IMG/VR virus record: IMGVR_UViG_3300018868_000055
Coordinates: 1-20,798 of that record
Length of the DNA: 20,798 nt
From: a virus
Strand: one strand, 5' to 3'
Positions 1 to 7,613 of the stretch are shown one piece after another. Each line of letters begins with the position of its first letter. Within the stretch, counting starts at the first letter, position 1. The translations under genes and the position numbers were made by a program. Below the pieces are notes generated by a model. That model saw only the letters and a list, made by a program, of their open reading frames with translations. It had not been told where the DNA came from and searched no databases.

Positions 1-474
1 AGTGAAAAATCTTATAAAAGTAAGGCATGGTGGTGGAGTTTTTACGGAACTGTGGTTTTGATCATCGCGATTGCCGCAACTGTGACTATTGCTTTATTTG
101 GCGGGGGTTTTATAGCAAATGAAGGAAAGGAAGTATCTTGGTCAATGTTGATGTTTATTTCGTTCAAGGGATTAATAGTACTTGGCGTACTCAGCCTCTG
201 GGCTAAGCACGCATTTTCCGTCAGCAATTCCTATATTCATGAGGCGATTAAGCGGTCTGACAGGGCGCACGCGATCAACTTCGGCAAGCTCTACCTCGAA
301 ATCTATGGCAGCACTGTCGAACGTAAAGAGCTGCTTGATATTTTCGAGAATTGGAACATCGCGACAGAAAGTGCGTTTTCAAAAGCTACGCCGTCAGAAT
401 TCGATCCCAAGGCTTTCGAAAAATTTGTAGAGGTTGCAAAGATGCTGAACCCAGGCAAGTCAGATAAGGATTGA
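1..474 (+). CDS. Two-TM membrane protein, 5' end outside the window
   Basis: The frame is open from base 1 and ends with TGA at 472-474, so the gene probably starts before the window. A GTG at 52 is the first standard start inside, but it falls in the first membrane segment and has no convincing Shine-Dalgarno, and the residues before it (Trp-rich, SKAWWWSFYGT) read as real protein. Two hydrophobic segments lie at about residues 18-38 and 50-70 of the visible 157 residues. A charged helical tail of about 85 residues follows, with a YLEIYG...RKELLDIFENW pattern. The shape (two TMs, then a short cytoplasmic helical tail) is loosely like the C-terminal end of DUF6161-type membrane proteins, but that is a weak comparison from memory. 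It is AT-richer than the phage genes and lies beside nuclease genes, so an accessory or defence role is possible. The function is not recognised. Confidence 0.7.
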   Translation, partial: SEKSYKSKAWWWSFYGTVVLIIAIAATVTIALFGGGFIANEGKEVSWSMLMFISFKGLIVLGVLSLWAKHAFSVSNSYIHEAIKRSDRAHAINFGKLYLEIYGSTVERKELLDIFENWNIATESAFSKATPSEFDPKAFEKFVEVAKMLNPGKSDKD

Positions 475-526
475 TTCCAGCTAACACAACGTGGTAATGC
501 TCGATCAAAATAAAGGTAATCTTAAA

Positions 527-727
527 ATGCGGTATTGATGGACACATCAAAATCAAACGTATAAATCCGACGTGTCTGGCGGCTTTCTGTGGTCCCCTAA
601 AACGTGGGCAGACGGCGGCAGAAATCAGTTCTATGAATACATTCGCATGGTCGAACCATGTGATCTCATAAATTTTGTTCTGGGAATATGTTCATGCCTT
701 TTTCTTTCCGGTATCTCTTTTTCATAG
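527..727 (+). pseudogene. Decayed N-terminus of an HNH-type endonuclease
   Basis: Reading from ATG 527 gives MRY, then TGA at 536-538, then an open frame to TAG at 725-727. After the TGA come WTHQNQTYK, SGGFLWSPKT and GGRNQFYEYIRMVEPCDL. This closely follows the N-terminus I remember for a family of HNH endonucleases of restriction type (MRYWWVNQNQTY...GGYLWSPK...RNQFY..M..V.PGDLVFSF). The TGA replaces the first Trp. The expected PGD reads PCD, and the match ends near 676, so no catalytic HNH part remains. An AAAGG at 514-518 still sits ahead of the ATG. The tail of the relic overlaps the start of the next gene. I infer that a nuclease gene was interrupted by a nonsense change and then mostly deleted or replaced. 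Confidence 0.6.
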
Positions 728-1707
728 TGAATCTACCTCGTATATTTACTAAATTGATGAAGTTGCTAGGTGTTGTATTCGCAGTTTTCGGGCTAGTTCT
801 TATTTTCTCCCCTTGGTTCGGGACGGTTATTACAAAAATAGTTCAAATAGACACGGAGGTTGTCGGGTTGCTCTGCGTTATGTTGTCTGTCGCTGCATAT
901 TCAATACTATATCTCCAATCAGAACACTATTATGTTAGCCATAAGCTGCCTAAGAGCGACAGTGAGCGCAATAAAGAATTTGATATACCTACAATCCTTA
1001 GAGGTAAGCCAAGTACTAAAGCTGTCACTGATGCTGAAGCAGACCTGCATTACTCTGATGACGCTTTCTTCAATAAAGTCGTAGACCGATGCGTGAGCGA
1101 CATCAATGCTGAAATGAAAGAAAAGAATTCGAGTCGCCGTATGAGTGAATCATCTGAAAGAATGGTGTCGCGAATTATTAGTGAGATTAATGACCTTAGA
1201 CTTAGAACAAATGTAAATCTTGTTATTGGCATGGTTATTACCTCCATTAGTGTTTACCTTCTGTGGTCAACTGTTTCTCTTGTTGATTCATCGACTTTGT
1301 TAAAAAGCATGGCACTTGACCATCAAACTAAAAACGATGAGTTCGTTAAGAGTCTATTGCTACCGATCGGGCCGAGAGCTTTGTTGATTATATTTATCGA
1401 ATTAATTGCATTTTTCTTCTTGAAACTCTACAAGACTGGCCTGGATGAGATCAAATATTTCCAAAACGAGCTTACAAACCTAGAGTCGAAATTTATTGCG
1501 CTCGAAGTAGCAATAATGGAAAAAAATCCAACTGCTTTGAAGTCAGCAATTGATGTTTTATCGAAAACAGAACGCAATTTTATACTCACTAAAGGGCAGT
1601 CGACAGTTGAGCTTGAGCGCGCTAAGAATGAATCCGATTTTGCAAAAGAAATATTGAAATATATTCCGAAAATAGTTGGTGAAAAGACCAAGGCAAAATC
1701 GGAGTAG
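688..1707 (+). CDS. Four-TM membrane protein next to a restriction endonuclease
   Basis: This 339-residue protein has hydrophobic segments at about residues 25-43, 57-76, 176-195 and 229-246. Between TM2 and TM3 lies a charged, mostly helical cytoplasmic stretch of about 100 residues. After TM4 comes a coiled-coil-like tail (KTGLDEIKYFQNELTNLESK). The start is uncertain: ATG 688 and ATG 694 are close together behind a poor ribosome site, and ATG 757 (residue 24) would still keep all four TMs. The tail and TM4 resemble widespread uncharacterised membrane proteins that I recall seeing near nucleases, but no function is known to me. The restriction endonuclease starts only 43 bases downstream, so the two are probably co-transcribed. 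The DNA is clearly AT-richer than the virion genes, a sign of separate origin. Confidence 0.8.
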   Translation: MFMPFSFRYLFFIVNLPRIFTKLMKLLGVVFAVFGLVLIFSPWFGTVITKIVQIDTEVVGLLCVMLSVAAYSILYLQSEHYYVSHKLPKSDSERNKEFDIPTILRGKPSTKAVTDAEADLHYSDDAFFNKVVDRCVSDINAEMKEKNSSRRMSESSERMVSRIISEINDLRLRTNVNLVIGMVITSISVYLLWSTVSLVDSSTLLKSMALDHQTKNDEFVKSLLLPIGPRALLIIFIELIAFFFLKLYKTGLDEIKYFQNELTNLESKFIALEVAIMEKNPTALKSAIDVLSKTERNFILTKGQSTVELERAKNESDFAKEILKYIPKIVGEKTKAKSE

Positions 1708-1750
1708 CACTGGGACATTAGATTTTTATTGTGTAGAAAGAGGTGAAGTG

Positions 1751-2458
1751 TTGGCAAAGGACTGGAGTAACTATCAAGAGGAGGCTGCAGAGTTTTTCCG
1801 TTCACTTGGCCTTGACGCGAGAACCAATGCCAAGGTTGAGGGGGCGAGAGGCTCACATGACGTTGACGTGCTAGTAGTATCAAATTTTGTTGGATTTGAA
1901 CTGAAGTGGATTGTTGAATGTAAATATTGGAAGACCCGTGTTAGTAAATTGCACGTACTTGGGTTACGTACGATTGTGCAAGAGACCGGCGCGGATCGAG
2001 GCATTGTTTTGGCCGAAACAGGTTTTCAATCTGGAGCAATCGAGCTTGCAAAAATGACTAATGTGCATTTGACCTCTTTAGCAGCACTTAGGACAGAGAC
2101 GAGCAGCGAAGTTTTTGGAATGCAGCTAACCGAATTGTACGATCGAGTAGAGGCATGCAGAATTATGTATGGTTCTATTTCCAAAAGAACGCGCATTGAG
2201 TACGGATTGCGTCCAGATACATTCGAAACTGGGTATTCTGGTAGGACTGTGATAACCACATTGCAAGAAGCATTGCGCAAAGGGTTTAGAGGTAGCTATC
2301 CGTTTTCAACAGAACGCTTATATTGGGATACAGAACATGCTGCACCTCGATTGTTGAACTCGCCGAAGGATTTAGTACAGTACATTGAGCCAATTCTTAA
2401 AGACCTTGAGACGCGCCTATCTCAATTCAAAGAAGTGATAGCTACCCTAGTTGAATAA
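1751..2458 (+). CDS. Mrr-like PD-(D/E)xK restriction endonuclease
   Basis: I start it at TTG 1751, which has an AGAGGTGA ribosome site about 6 bases upstream, giving 235 residues. The same frame could start at GTG 1748 or at TTG 1676, the latter overlapping the upstream gene by 32 bases. The N-terminal half is a typical Mrr_cat fold: helix YQEEAAEFFRSLGL (8-21), then SHDVDVLV with the metal-binding Asp at 37/39, then WIVECKYWK with Glu56-x-Lys58, then VSKLHVLGLR and GADRGIVLAETGFQSGA. All key residues of the nuclease core are present. Residues after about 110 form a C-terminal part that I do not recognise. Mrr-type enzymes cut modified or foreign DNA. In this phage context it may act against competing phages, possibly with the membrane protein upstream. 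The fold is a confident call; the target and any partner are inference. Confidence 0.85.
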   Translation: MAKDWSNYQEEAAEFFRSLGLDARTNAKVEGARGSHDVDVLVVSNFVGFELKWIVECKYWKTRVSKLHVLGLRTIVQETGADRGIVLAETGFQSGAIELAKMTNVHLTSLAALRTETSSEVFGMQLTELYDRVEACRIMYGSISKRTRIEYGLRPDTFETGYSGRTVITTLQEALRKGFRGSYPFSTERLYWDTEHAAPRLLNSPKDLVQYIEPILKDLETRLSQFKEVIATLVE

Positions 2459-2488
2459 GAAATACATGCTTGTTTAAATACAGGCATG
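2451..2488 (+). promoter_or_regulatory. Possible promoter and hairpin at the terS start
   Basis: TTGAAT (2451-2456) and TTAAAT (2474-2479), 17 bases apart, form a sigma70-like promoter. The expected start of transcription is near 2486, which is the A of the terS ATG, so the message could be leaderless. An inverted repeat (CATGCTTG 2465-2472, CAGGCATG 2481-2488, one G-U pair, 8-base loop) covers the start codon. No proper Shine-Dalgarno is spaced for ATG 2486. If transcription instead reads through from upstream, the hairpin would hide the start codon. Both readings are inference from short motifs. Confidence 0.35.
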
Positions 2489-3148
2489 AACAAAGATCAG
2501 TCAATTTCTCAACAGGATTCAACAGAAACCGCACAACTAGCTGTTAAACCGTCTGGCAACAAGAAGGGAGCCGATGGTTTAACGGATACCCAGCGTCTCT
2601 TCCTTACCGAGTATCTGAAGGACGGGAACGCAACAAAAGCAGCCATTCGCGCTGGTTATTCTGCCGACACTGCTGGTTCGCAAGGCTCGCGGCTGTTGAA
2701 AAATGAAAGAATTCAACAGGCAATTCAACAAGCTCAACAGGAAGTGCTGGAAGCTGTTAAGCATGAGACAGGCATTACCCTGGAGCGCACCTTGCGCGAA
2801 ATAGCCAGGCTGGCCTTCTTCGATCCGCGCCAGTTGTTTGCTGCTGATGGCAATCCATTATCCATACAGGAACTTAGTGACGACACGGCTGCCGCAGTTG
2901 CCGGCCTGGACGTGACGGAGGAGTTTGCCGGCACTGGCAAGGACCGCACCTTTGTCGGCTACACCAAGAAGTACAAGCTGGCCGATAAGAAAGCTGCCCT
3001 GGATATGCTCATGAAGCATCTGGGCGGCTATGGTGAAGACAATGGCCAGCAAGGCAAAGCTGCTGCTGGCACCCTGGCTGGTTTGCTTCAATCCATGCGC
3101 GGCAGTGGCTTGAAGGTCGTCAAGAAAGTGGACCTCGCTGATGAGTGA
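2486..3148 (+). CDS. terS: Terminase small subunit
   Basis: This 220-residue protein begins with a polar tail and then has GLTDTQRLFLTEYL (31-44), DGNATKAAIRAGYSA and QGSRLLKNERIQQAI. This is the DNA-binding helix-turn-helix region of the Terminase_2 family (PF03592). These proteins recognise the packaging site and load the large subunit onto concatemeric DNA. The middle part (about 90-190) should form the oligomer core, and the basic tail (SGLKVVKKVD) may contact the large subunit. It overlaps the large terminase gene by 8 bases, so the two are translationally coupled. It opens the late operon and lies directly after the AT-rich cargo. ATG 2486 is the only good start in frame, although it lacks a well-placed ribosome site. 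Confidence 0.9.
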   Translation: MNKDQSISQQDSTETAQLAVKPSGNKKGADGLTDTQRLFLTEYLKDGNATKAAIRAGYSADTAGSQGSRLLKNERIQQAIQQAQQEVLEAVKHETGITLERTLREIARLAFFDPRQLFAADGNPLSIQELSDDTAAAVAGLDVTEEFAGTGKDRTFVGYTKKYKLADKKAALDMLMKHLGGYGEDNGQQGKAAAGTLAGLLQSMRGSGLKVVKKVDLADE

Positions 3149-4703
3149 AGCTGTCCCGCTTGATTTTGAGCCAGAGACAGAGGAAGAGCTGGCAAAGTGC
3201 CTGGCTGATCCGATGTGGCGCGTTTGCAGCGGCTATCTGTACAAGATCATGGTCAAGAGCGACGACGGCGACGGTTCGGTCGTGCCGTTCAAGCCGAACC
3301 GGTCACAGCGCCGGTTTATAGGCAGTCTCTGGTACCGCAACATTATCCTGAAGGCCAGGCAGTTGGGTTTTACGACGCTGGTGGCAATTCGTTGGCTTGA
3401 CCACGCCTTATTCAATCCTGATCAGCGTTGCGGCATCATTGCACAGGACAGAGAAGCTGCTGAAGTCATCTTCAGGGACAAGGTAAAGCTGGCTTATGAG
3501 CGCTTGCCGGATGCTCTCAAAGAGGCCATGCCGCTTGCCAGGGATAGCGCCAGTGAATTGCTGTTTGCACACAATAACAGCTCCATCCGTGTGGCCACGT
3601 CCATGCGCTCGGGCACGATTCATCGCCTGCATGTCTCTGAATACGGGAAGATCTGCGCCAAATTTAAGGACAAAGCCAAAGAGATCATGACGGGCTCGCT
3701 GCCTGCGGTACCGCTGGACGGCATCACGATCATCGAATCCACCGCCGAGGGCCAAGAAGGCGACTTCTTTGATAAAACGCAGAAGTCCATGGCCAAGCAT
3801 GAGCAGGGTAGTGATCTGAATGCCCGGGACTTCCGGTTTCACTTCTATCCATGGTGGCAAGAATCAGCGTACAGGATGCCAACGGCGTCAGTCATCATCA
3901 CTGACAAGGACAAAGAGTACTTCGCAGAGATAGAAGGGCTGATGAAGTGCACGCTGGATGCCGCGCAGCGCAATTGGTATGTCGCTACCAGGGAGGCTGA
4001 CTTTTCTGGCGATCCTGAGAAGATGTGGCAAGAGTATCCCAGCACGCCACAGGAAGCATTCAAGGTTAGTACAGAAGGTACATATTACGCTGTCCAACTG
4101 GCAGCCGCAAGAAAGTCAGGGCGCATCGGGCATGTCCCGTTCGTTGAAGGTGTGCCCGTCAACACATTCTGGGATATCGGCAATACGGATGGTACCGCGA
4201 TCTGGCTGCATCAAAAGGTTGGGCTACAACATCGCTTCATTGGCTTCATAGAAGGCTGGGGCGAAGGTTATTCCTACTACATCAAGCAGCTTCAAGAGCT
4301 TGGTTATGTCTGGGGGACGCATTTCTTGCCTCACGATGCAGACCATAAGAGGCAGCAAGGCGAGACTGTTGAGGCACCAATCGACGTTCTGGAAAAGAGC
4401 CCCATCGGTGGCAAATGGGAGATCGTGCCCCGCGTTTCTGATATTCAGCACGGTATTAACGTCACGCGTGCTGCATTCAGCCAATGCTGGTTTGACGAAA
4501 CCGCCTGCAAAGAGGGTATTGAGCACTTGGCTGGCTATAGAAAGACCTGGAACACGCGACAAGGCCGCTGGAATGCGATACCTGAGCACAACATTCATTC
4601 CGAAGGTGCGGACTCTTATCGTCAATTCGCCCAGGCATTTGAAATCCTCAATGTCACCCGCGCAAAATTACCAAAACGAAACCGTAACTGGAGAACAGCT
4701 TGA
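3141..4703 (+). CDS. terL: Terminase large subunit (packaging ATPase-nuclease)
   Basis: This 520-residue protein has a usual length for a large terminase. The ATPase half shows a Walker A-like KARQLGFTT (71-79), a Walker B-like LHVSEYGK (163-170) and the coupling motif IIESTAEGQEG (198-208). The nuclease half starts near FWDIGNTDGTAIW (343-355), whose Asp346 should be the first metal ligand, and continues with LPHDADHKR (396-404) carrying further Asp residues. The protein pumps DNA into the prohead through the portal and cuts the concatemer. It overlaps terS by 8 bases and the next gene by 4. The family is clear; whether packaging is headful or site-specific cannot be read from this gene alone. 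Confidence 0.93.
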   Translation: MSEAVPLDFEPETEEELAKCLADPMWRVCSGYLYKIMVKSDDGDGSVVPFKPNRSQRRFIGSLWYRNIILKARQLGFTTLVAIRWLDHALFNPDQRCGIIAQDREAAEVIFRDKVKLAYERLPDALKEAMPLARDSASELLFAHNNSSIRVATSMRSGTIHRLHVSEYGKICAKFKDKAKEIMTGSLPAVPLDGITIIESTAEGQEGDFFDKTQKSMAKHEQGSDLNARDFRFHFYPWWQESAYRMPTASVIITDKDKEYFAEIEGLMKCTLDAAQRNWYVATREADFSGDPEKMWQEYPSTPQEAFKVSTEGTYYAVQLAAARKSGRIGHVPFVEGVPVNTFWDIGNTDGTAIWLHQKVGLQHRFIGFIEGWGEGYSYYIKQLQELGYVWGTHFLPHDADHKRQQGETVEAPIDVLEKSPIGGKWEIVPRVSDIQHGINVTRAAFSQCWFDETACKEGIEHLAGYRKTWNTRQGRWNAIPEHNIHSEGADSYRQFAQAFEILNVTRAKLPKRNRNWRTA

Positions 4704-5164
4704 ACCTTAATAAATCAATGATCGTGTCCGCCACTGGCCAGGCCATGTTTGGCATCGGCGGGCCCAAGACTCACAAGACAGCCGAATTCAAAGGCTACTG
4801 CGTATCGCTTGAATGGGATATGGCAGACGGCGAGCCAGTGATGCTTATCTGGTCGCCTCTTGGCGGGTTGGGTGCTGGCGTGTTCGGGATTTGTCTATCA
4901 AGCGCTGGCAAGTACGCCAATCCTGATGGACGCCCAACAGAAGAATGCTTCATGGAAGCTGCTGCAGCACTGCCCACGCTTGGCCGTGCGTTGATCCGTC
5001 TCGAAGTTTCGACCCTGGTTGACGTGATTATCCAGTTTCTCCCAGACTTGCTAACCATGCCACCAGCGTCCCGCGCCTCAAGATTAGAGGCAAAAGGCAA
5101 GGGGATTCTGGAGGTAACCCAGACCGATGTGAACGGTAAAGTGATAAGCGAGAGCCTACTGTGA
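4700..5164 (+). CDS. Conserved-looking phage protein between terminase and portal
   Basis: The start is TTG 4700, overlapping the terL stop by 4 bases and preceded by GGAG at 4690-4693 with good spacing; ATG 4718 is an alternative. The 154-residue product is not recognised. It has a Gly-rich N-terminal half (GLGAGVFGICLSS) and a helical middle (ECFMEAAAALPTLGRALIRL). It ends in a short charged tail. There is no signal peptide or obvious TM segment. Its end overlaps the portal start by 4 bases, so its translation is coupled to terminase and portal. The position suggests a head or packaging accessory role, but this is only context. Confidence 0.75.
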   Translation: MNLNKSMIVSATGQAMFGIGGPKTHKTAEFKGYCVSLEWDMADGEPVMLIWSPLGGLGAGVFGICLSSAGKYANPDGRPTEECFMEAAAALPTLGRALIRLEVSTLVDVIIQFLPDLLTMPPASRASRLEAKGKGILEVTQTDVNGKVISESLL

Positions 5165-7323
5165 GTGTTGTAACCGAAGAAAAGCCAGGTATAAATGCGT
5201 CCAAGGAAGAGAAGGCGCGTATCAAGCATGGCCGTCTGTTTAACTGGTTTGAGACCGAAATGCGAAGGCAGCAGGCTAACCGTTTCCAGATAGCGCTTGA
5301 TGAAGACTACTACGACTCGATGCAGTGGCGTCCGGATGAAATTGCCGAACTCAAGGGCCGTGGCCAGCAGCCGACTGTCTACAATGAAATCAAGCCCACA
5401 GTAGACTGGCTGATAGGCGTTGAGCGACGCACCAGGGTAGATTTTGAGGTCATGGCGCGTGATGATGACGAAGGCGCAGACGAGGATGCCAAGTGCAAAA
5501 CCAAGCTGCTGAAGTACATCGCTGATGTCAATCGGGTTGAATTCGAGCGCAGCGCGGCTGCTGACGATTGCTTTAAAGCCGGTTTGGGCTGGCTCGAAAT
5601 CGGCATTTCCCCTGATCCAGAGGATGAGCCCATATACTCGCGCTATGAATCGTGGCGCAATATTCTGTATGACAGCCTGGGTTCTCGTCGTGATCTGGAG
5701 GATAGTCGCTATCTGTTCAGGTTCAGGACCATTGATCTTGATGTCGCGATTGCCTACTTCCCCGACAAAGAGCGGGAGTTACGCGCCTCTGCCGTGCACC
5801 AAGACCGGGAGCAGTTTCTTGAATACTTCAATGGCAAGCGGCTTGATGACACGAACGACTATGAGGGCACCACGGACAAGTACAACATGTACGACTATGC
5901 CGCATGGGAACATAACGACCGTGAGCGCGTCACGCTGATTGAAGCCTGGTACAAAGAGCCAACCAAAGAAACGACAGGCAAGGGAGCTTCAGCCATTGAC
6001 CGCACGCGCATGCTGATGCAGTGCACGGTCATGACGGCGAAGTACATTATTCACGATAGCCCAAGCCCGTATAAGCACAATCGCTTTCCGTTCGTGCCGT
6101 ATTGGTGCTATCGCCGGAAGAAGGACAATGCGCCTTATTCAGTCATCAGACCTGTGCGCAGCCCACAAGATGCCCTGAATAAGCGTATGTCCAAGGCAAT
6201 ACACGTCATTTCCACCAACCAGGTGATCGCTGAGGCGGATGCCTTCGATGACAACGTGATGACTGCAGAAGAAGCGCGGGATGAATTGCTGGCTCCTGAT
6301 GCGTTTGTTTTGCTGGCAAAAGGCGGATTGGAGAAGCTGAAAACGCACCGTGAGAACGATGTGGCGCAAGGCAATTTGCAGTTGGCGCAAGCCGACCGCG
6401 AGATTATCCGCAATGCTTCTGGAGTGACCAGCGAGAACCTTGGCCGTGACACCAATGCGACATCTGGCATTGCCATCCAACGCAAGTCAGAGCAGGGCAG
6501 TCAACAAACTGCCGAGATTTTTGACAACATGCTGTTCTCGCGCCAGATGGAAGGTGAAATCAAGCTCAGCCTGATTGAACAGTATTACAACGAAGCCAAG
6601 ACATTCAGCATTACCGGTGAGCGCAAGAAACGGGAATATGTCCGCATCAATCAGAAAGACCCGGTAACAGGACAATTGCTGAATGACATGACGGCACGCA
6701 AGGCGATGTTCGTCATAGGCGAGAATGCCTGGAAGCAGACGCTGCAGCAGGCAGCTTTTGAGTCATTGATGCAATTGCTGACACAGTTGGCGCCTACTGC
6801 CCCGCAAGTCGTGACAGCCTTGCTGGATACTGTCTTTGAACTCGCTGACCTGCCCAACAAGAAACTGGTCATCCAGCGCATACGCCAAATCACTGGCATG
6901 ACAGACCCAGACGAGCCACCTACACCTGAGCAACAGCAGGCGCAGCAACAGCAACAGGCTCTGCAGCAGGCTCAAATCGAAGCGCAAATGGCGCAGGCCA
7001 AGGCCGATATCGTCAAGGCAAATGCCCAGGGTGAACAGATAGATGCTGATCGCCTGAAGAAGACAATCGAGGCAGTGTATGTGGCGATGCAAGCCAGTCA
7101 AACCATTGCGCAAGTGCCAGGAGTGACCCCGGTTGCGGACGAGCTATTGAAGTCTGTAGGATTTAGGGATCAAAACCCAGGCATGCCGCAAGCGCCTGAA
7201 ATGGTACCTGTACCAGTTGATCAACCGCCTCAAGCAATGCCGCCAGCACCCTTGCAAGCTGATGGTGCTGCCACTGGAATTGAAACGATGACCCCGACAG
7301 ACAATATTCAAGGAGCAGGATGA
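5161..7323 (+). CDS. Portal protein, P22 type
   Basis: The gene starts at GTG 5161, coupled to the previous gene by a 4-base overlap. It has 720 residues, close to the length of P22 gp1. Early features are LFNWFETEMRRQQANR (26-41), DYYDSMQW (49-56) and the strongly portal-like PTVYNEIKPTVDWLIGVERR (71-90). The core continues through PYWCYRRKKDNAPYSVIRP and GVTSENLGRDTNATSGIA. The C-terminal third becomes helical and very rich in Gln and Ala (about 575-625), as expected for a long crown or barrel helix, and then in Pro. Twelve copies should form the ring through which DNA enters and leaves the head and on which the scaffold nucleates. The family call is firm. Confidence 0.92.
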   Translation: MSVVTEEKPGINASKEEKARIKHGRLFNWFETEMRRQQANRFQIALDEDYYDSMQWRPDEIAELKGRGQQPTVYNEIKPTVDWLIGVERRTRVDFEVMARDDDEGADEDAKCKTKLLKYIADVNRVEFERSAAADDCFKAGLGWLEIGISPDPEDEPIYSRYESWRNILYDSLGSRRDLEDSRYLFRFRTIDLDVAIAYFPDKERELRASAVHQDREQFLEYFNGKRLDDTNDYEGTTDKYNMYDYAAWEHNDRERVTLIEAWYKEPTKETTGKGASAIDRTRMLMQCTVMTAKYIIHDSPSPYKHNRFPFVPYWCYRRKKDNAPYSVIRPVRSPQDALNKRMSKAIHVISTNQVIAEADAFDDNVMTAEEARDELLAPDAFVLLAKGGLEKLKTHRENDVAQGNLQLAQADREIIRNASGVTSENLGRDTNATSGIAIQRKSEQGSQQTAEIFDNMLFSRQMEGEIKLSLIEQYYNEAKTFSITGERKKREYVRINQKDPVTGQLLNDMTARKAMFVIGENAWKQTLQQAAFESLMQLLTQLAPTAPQVVTALLDTVFELADLPNKKLVIQRIRQITGMTDPDEPPTPEQQQAQQQQQALQQAQIEAQMAQAKADIVKANAQGEQIDADRLKKTIEAVYVAMQASQTIAQVPGVTPVADELLKSVGFRDQNPGMPQAPEMVPVPVDQPPQAMPPAPLQADGAATGIETMTPTDNIQGAG

Positions 7324-7589
7324 TGGTAAAGAAAACAAGCGCGATTCTTCCAAAAACAATTCCAGTCGAGCCAGCAGATGAAACCACGGAAGAAGTGAAA
7401 AGCCAGGCGGAGTTTGAGCCTATTGATCGTCTGGACCGCGTCCGAGCTCTGAAAGAAGCACCTGCTGATGCCGTGACAGCGCAAATGCTGGGTGGTATCG
7501 AGTACTTCAAGGATGCCGATGGCCGGACTATGCGCGTTTGCGTCGCTGATGGCGAGCTGTGCAAGCAGGAAATCAACCAAACCAACTAA
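7320..7589 (+). CDS. Small unknown phage protein after portal
   Basis: This 89-residue protein starts at ATG 7320 in an ATGA overlap with the portal stop, with a strong AAGGAG at 7310-7315; ATG 7323 would serve equally. The N-terminal 40 residues are polar and Thr/Pro/Glu-rich and look disordered. The C-terminal part (MLGGIEYFKDADGRTMRVCVADGE read in pieces) looks like a short beta hairpin domain. I do not recognise a family. The tight coupling between portal and scaffold suggests a minor head protein or assembly factor. Confidence 0.7.
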   Translation: MMVKKTSAILPKTIPVEPADETTEEVKSQAEFEPIDRLDRVRALKEAPADAVTAQMLGGIEYFKDADGRTMRVCVADGELCKQEINQTN

Positions 7590-7594
7590 ACAAC

Positions 7595-7606
7595 TCGCAG
7601 GAGCGA
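7595..7606 (+). promoter_or_regulatory. Hairpin presenting the scaffold Shine-Dalgarno in an AGGA loop
   Basis: TCGC (7595-7598) and GCGA (7603-7606) pair perfectly around the tetraloop AGGA (7599-7602). The AGGAG ribosome site of the scaffold gene (ATG 7614) is therefore displayed on the loop. CsrA/RsmA proteins bind GGA in hairpin loops that overlap Shine-Dalgarno sites, and a CsrA-like gene lies one gene downstream. The pairing is visible; binding is inferred. Confidence 0.45.
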
Positions 7607-7613
7607 AATTACT

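Noticed and set aside
475-687. Possible tRNA or small RNA in the gap after the first gene
   Set aside because: No cloverleaf pairing or CCA-type end was found; the bases are explained by the HNH relic.
1428-1883. Antisense frame of 151 codons across the membrane-nuclease junction
   Set aside because: The + strand genes show clear TM and nuclease motifs; the antisense product has no recognisable features.
6763-7113. Antisense open frame of 116 codons rich in Leu
   Set aside because: It is the reverse of the Gln/Ala-rich helix of the portal gene; low complexity there gives stop-free antisense frames, and no ribosome site is seen.
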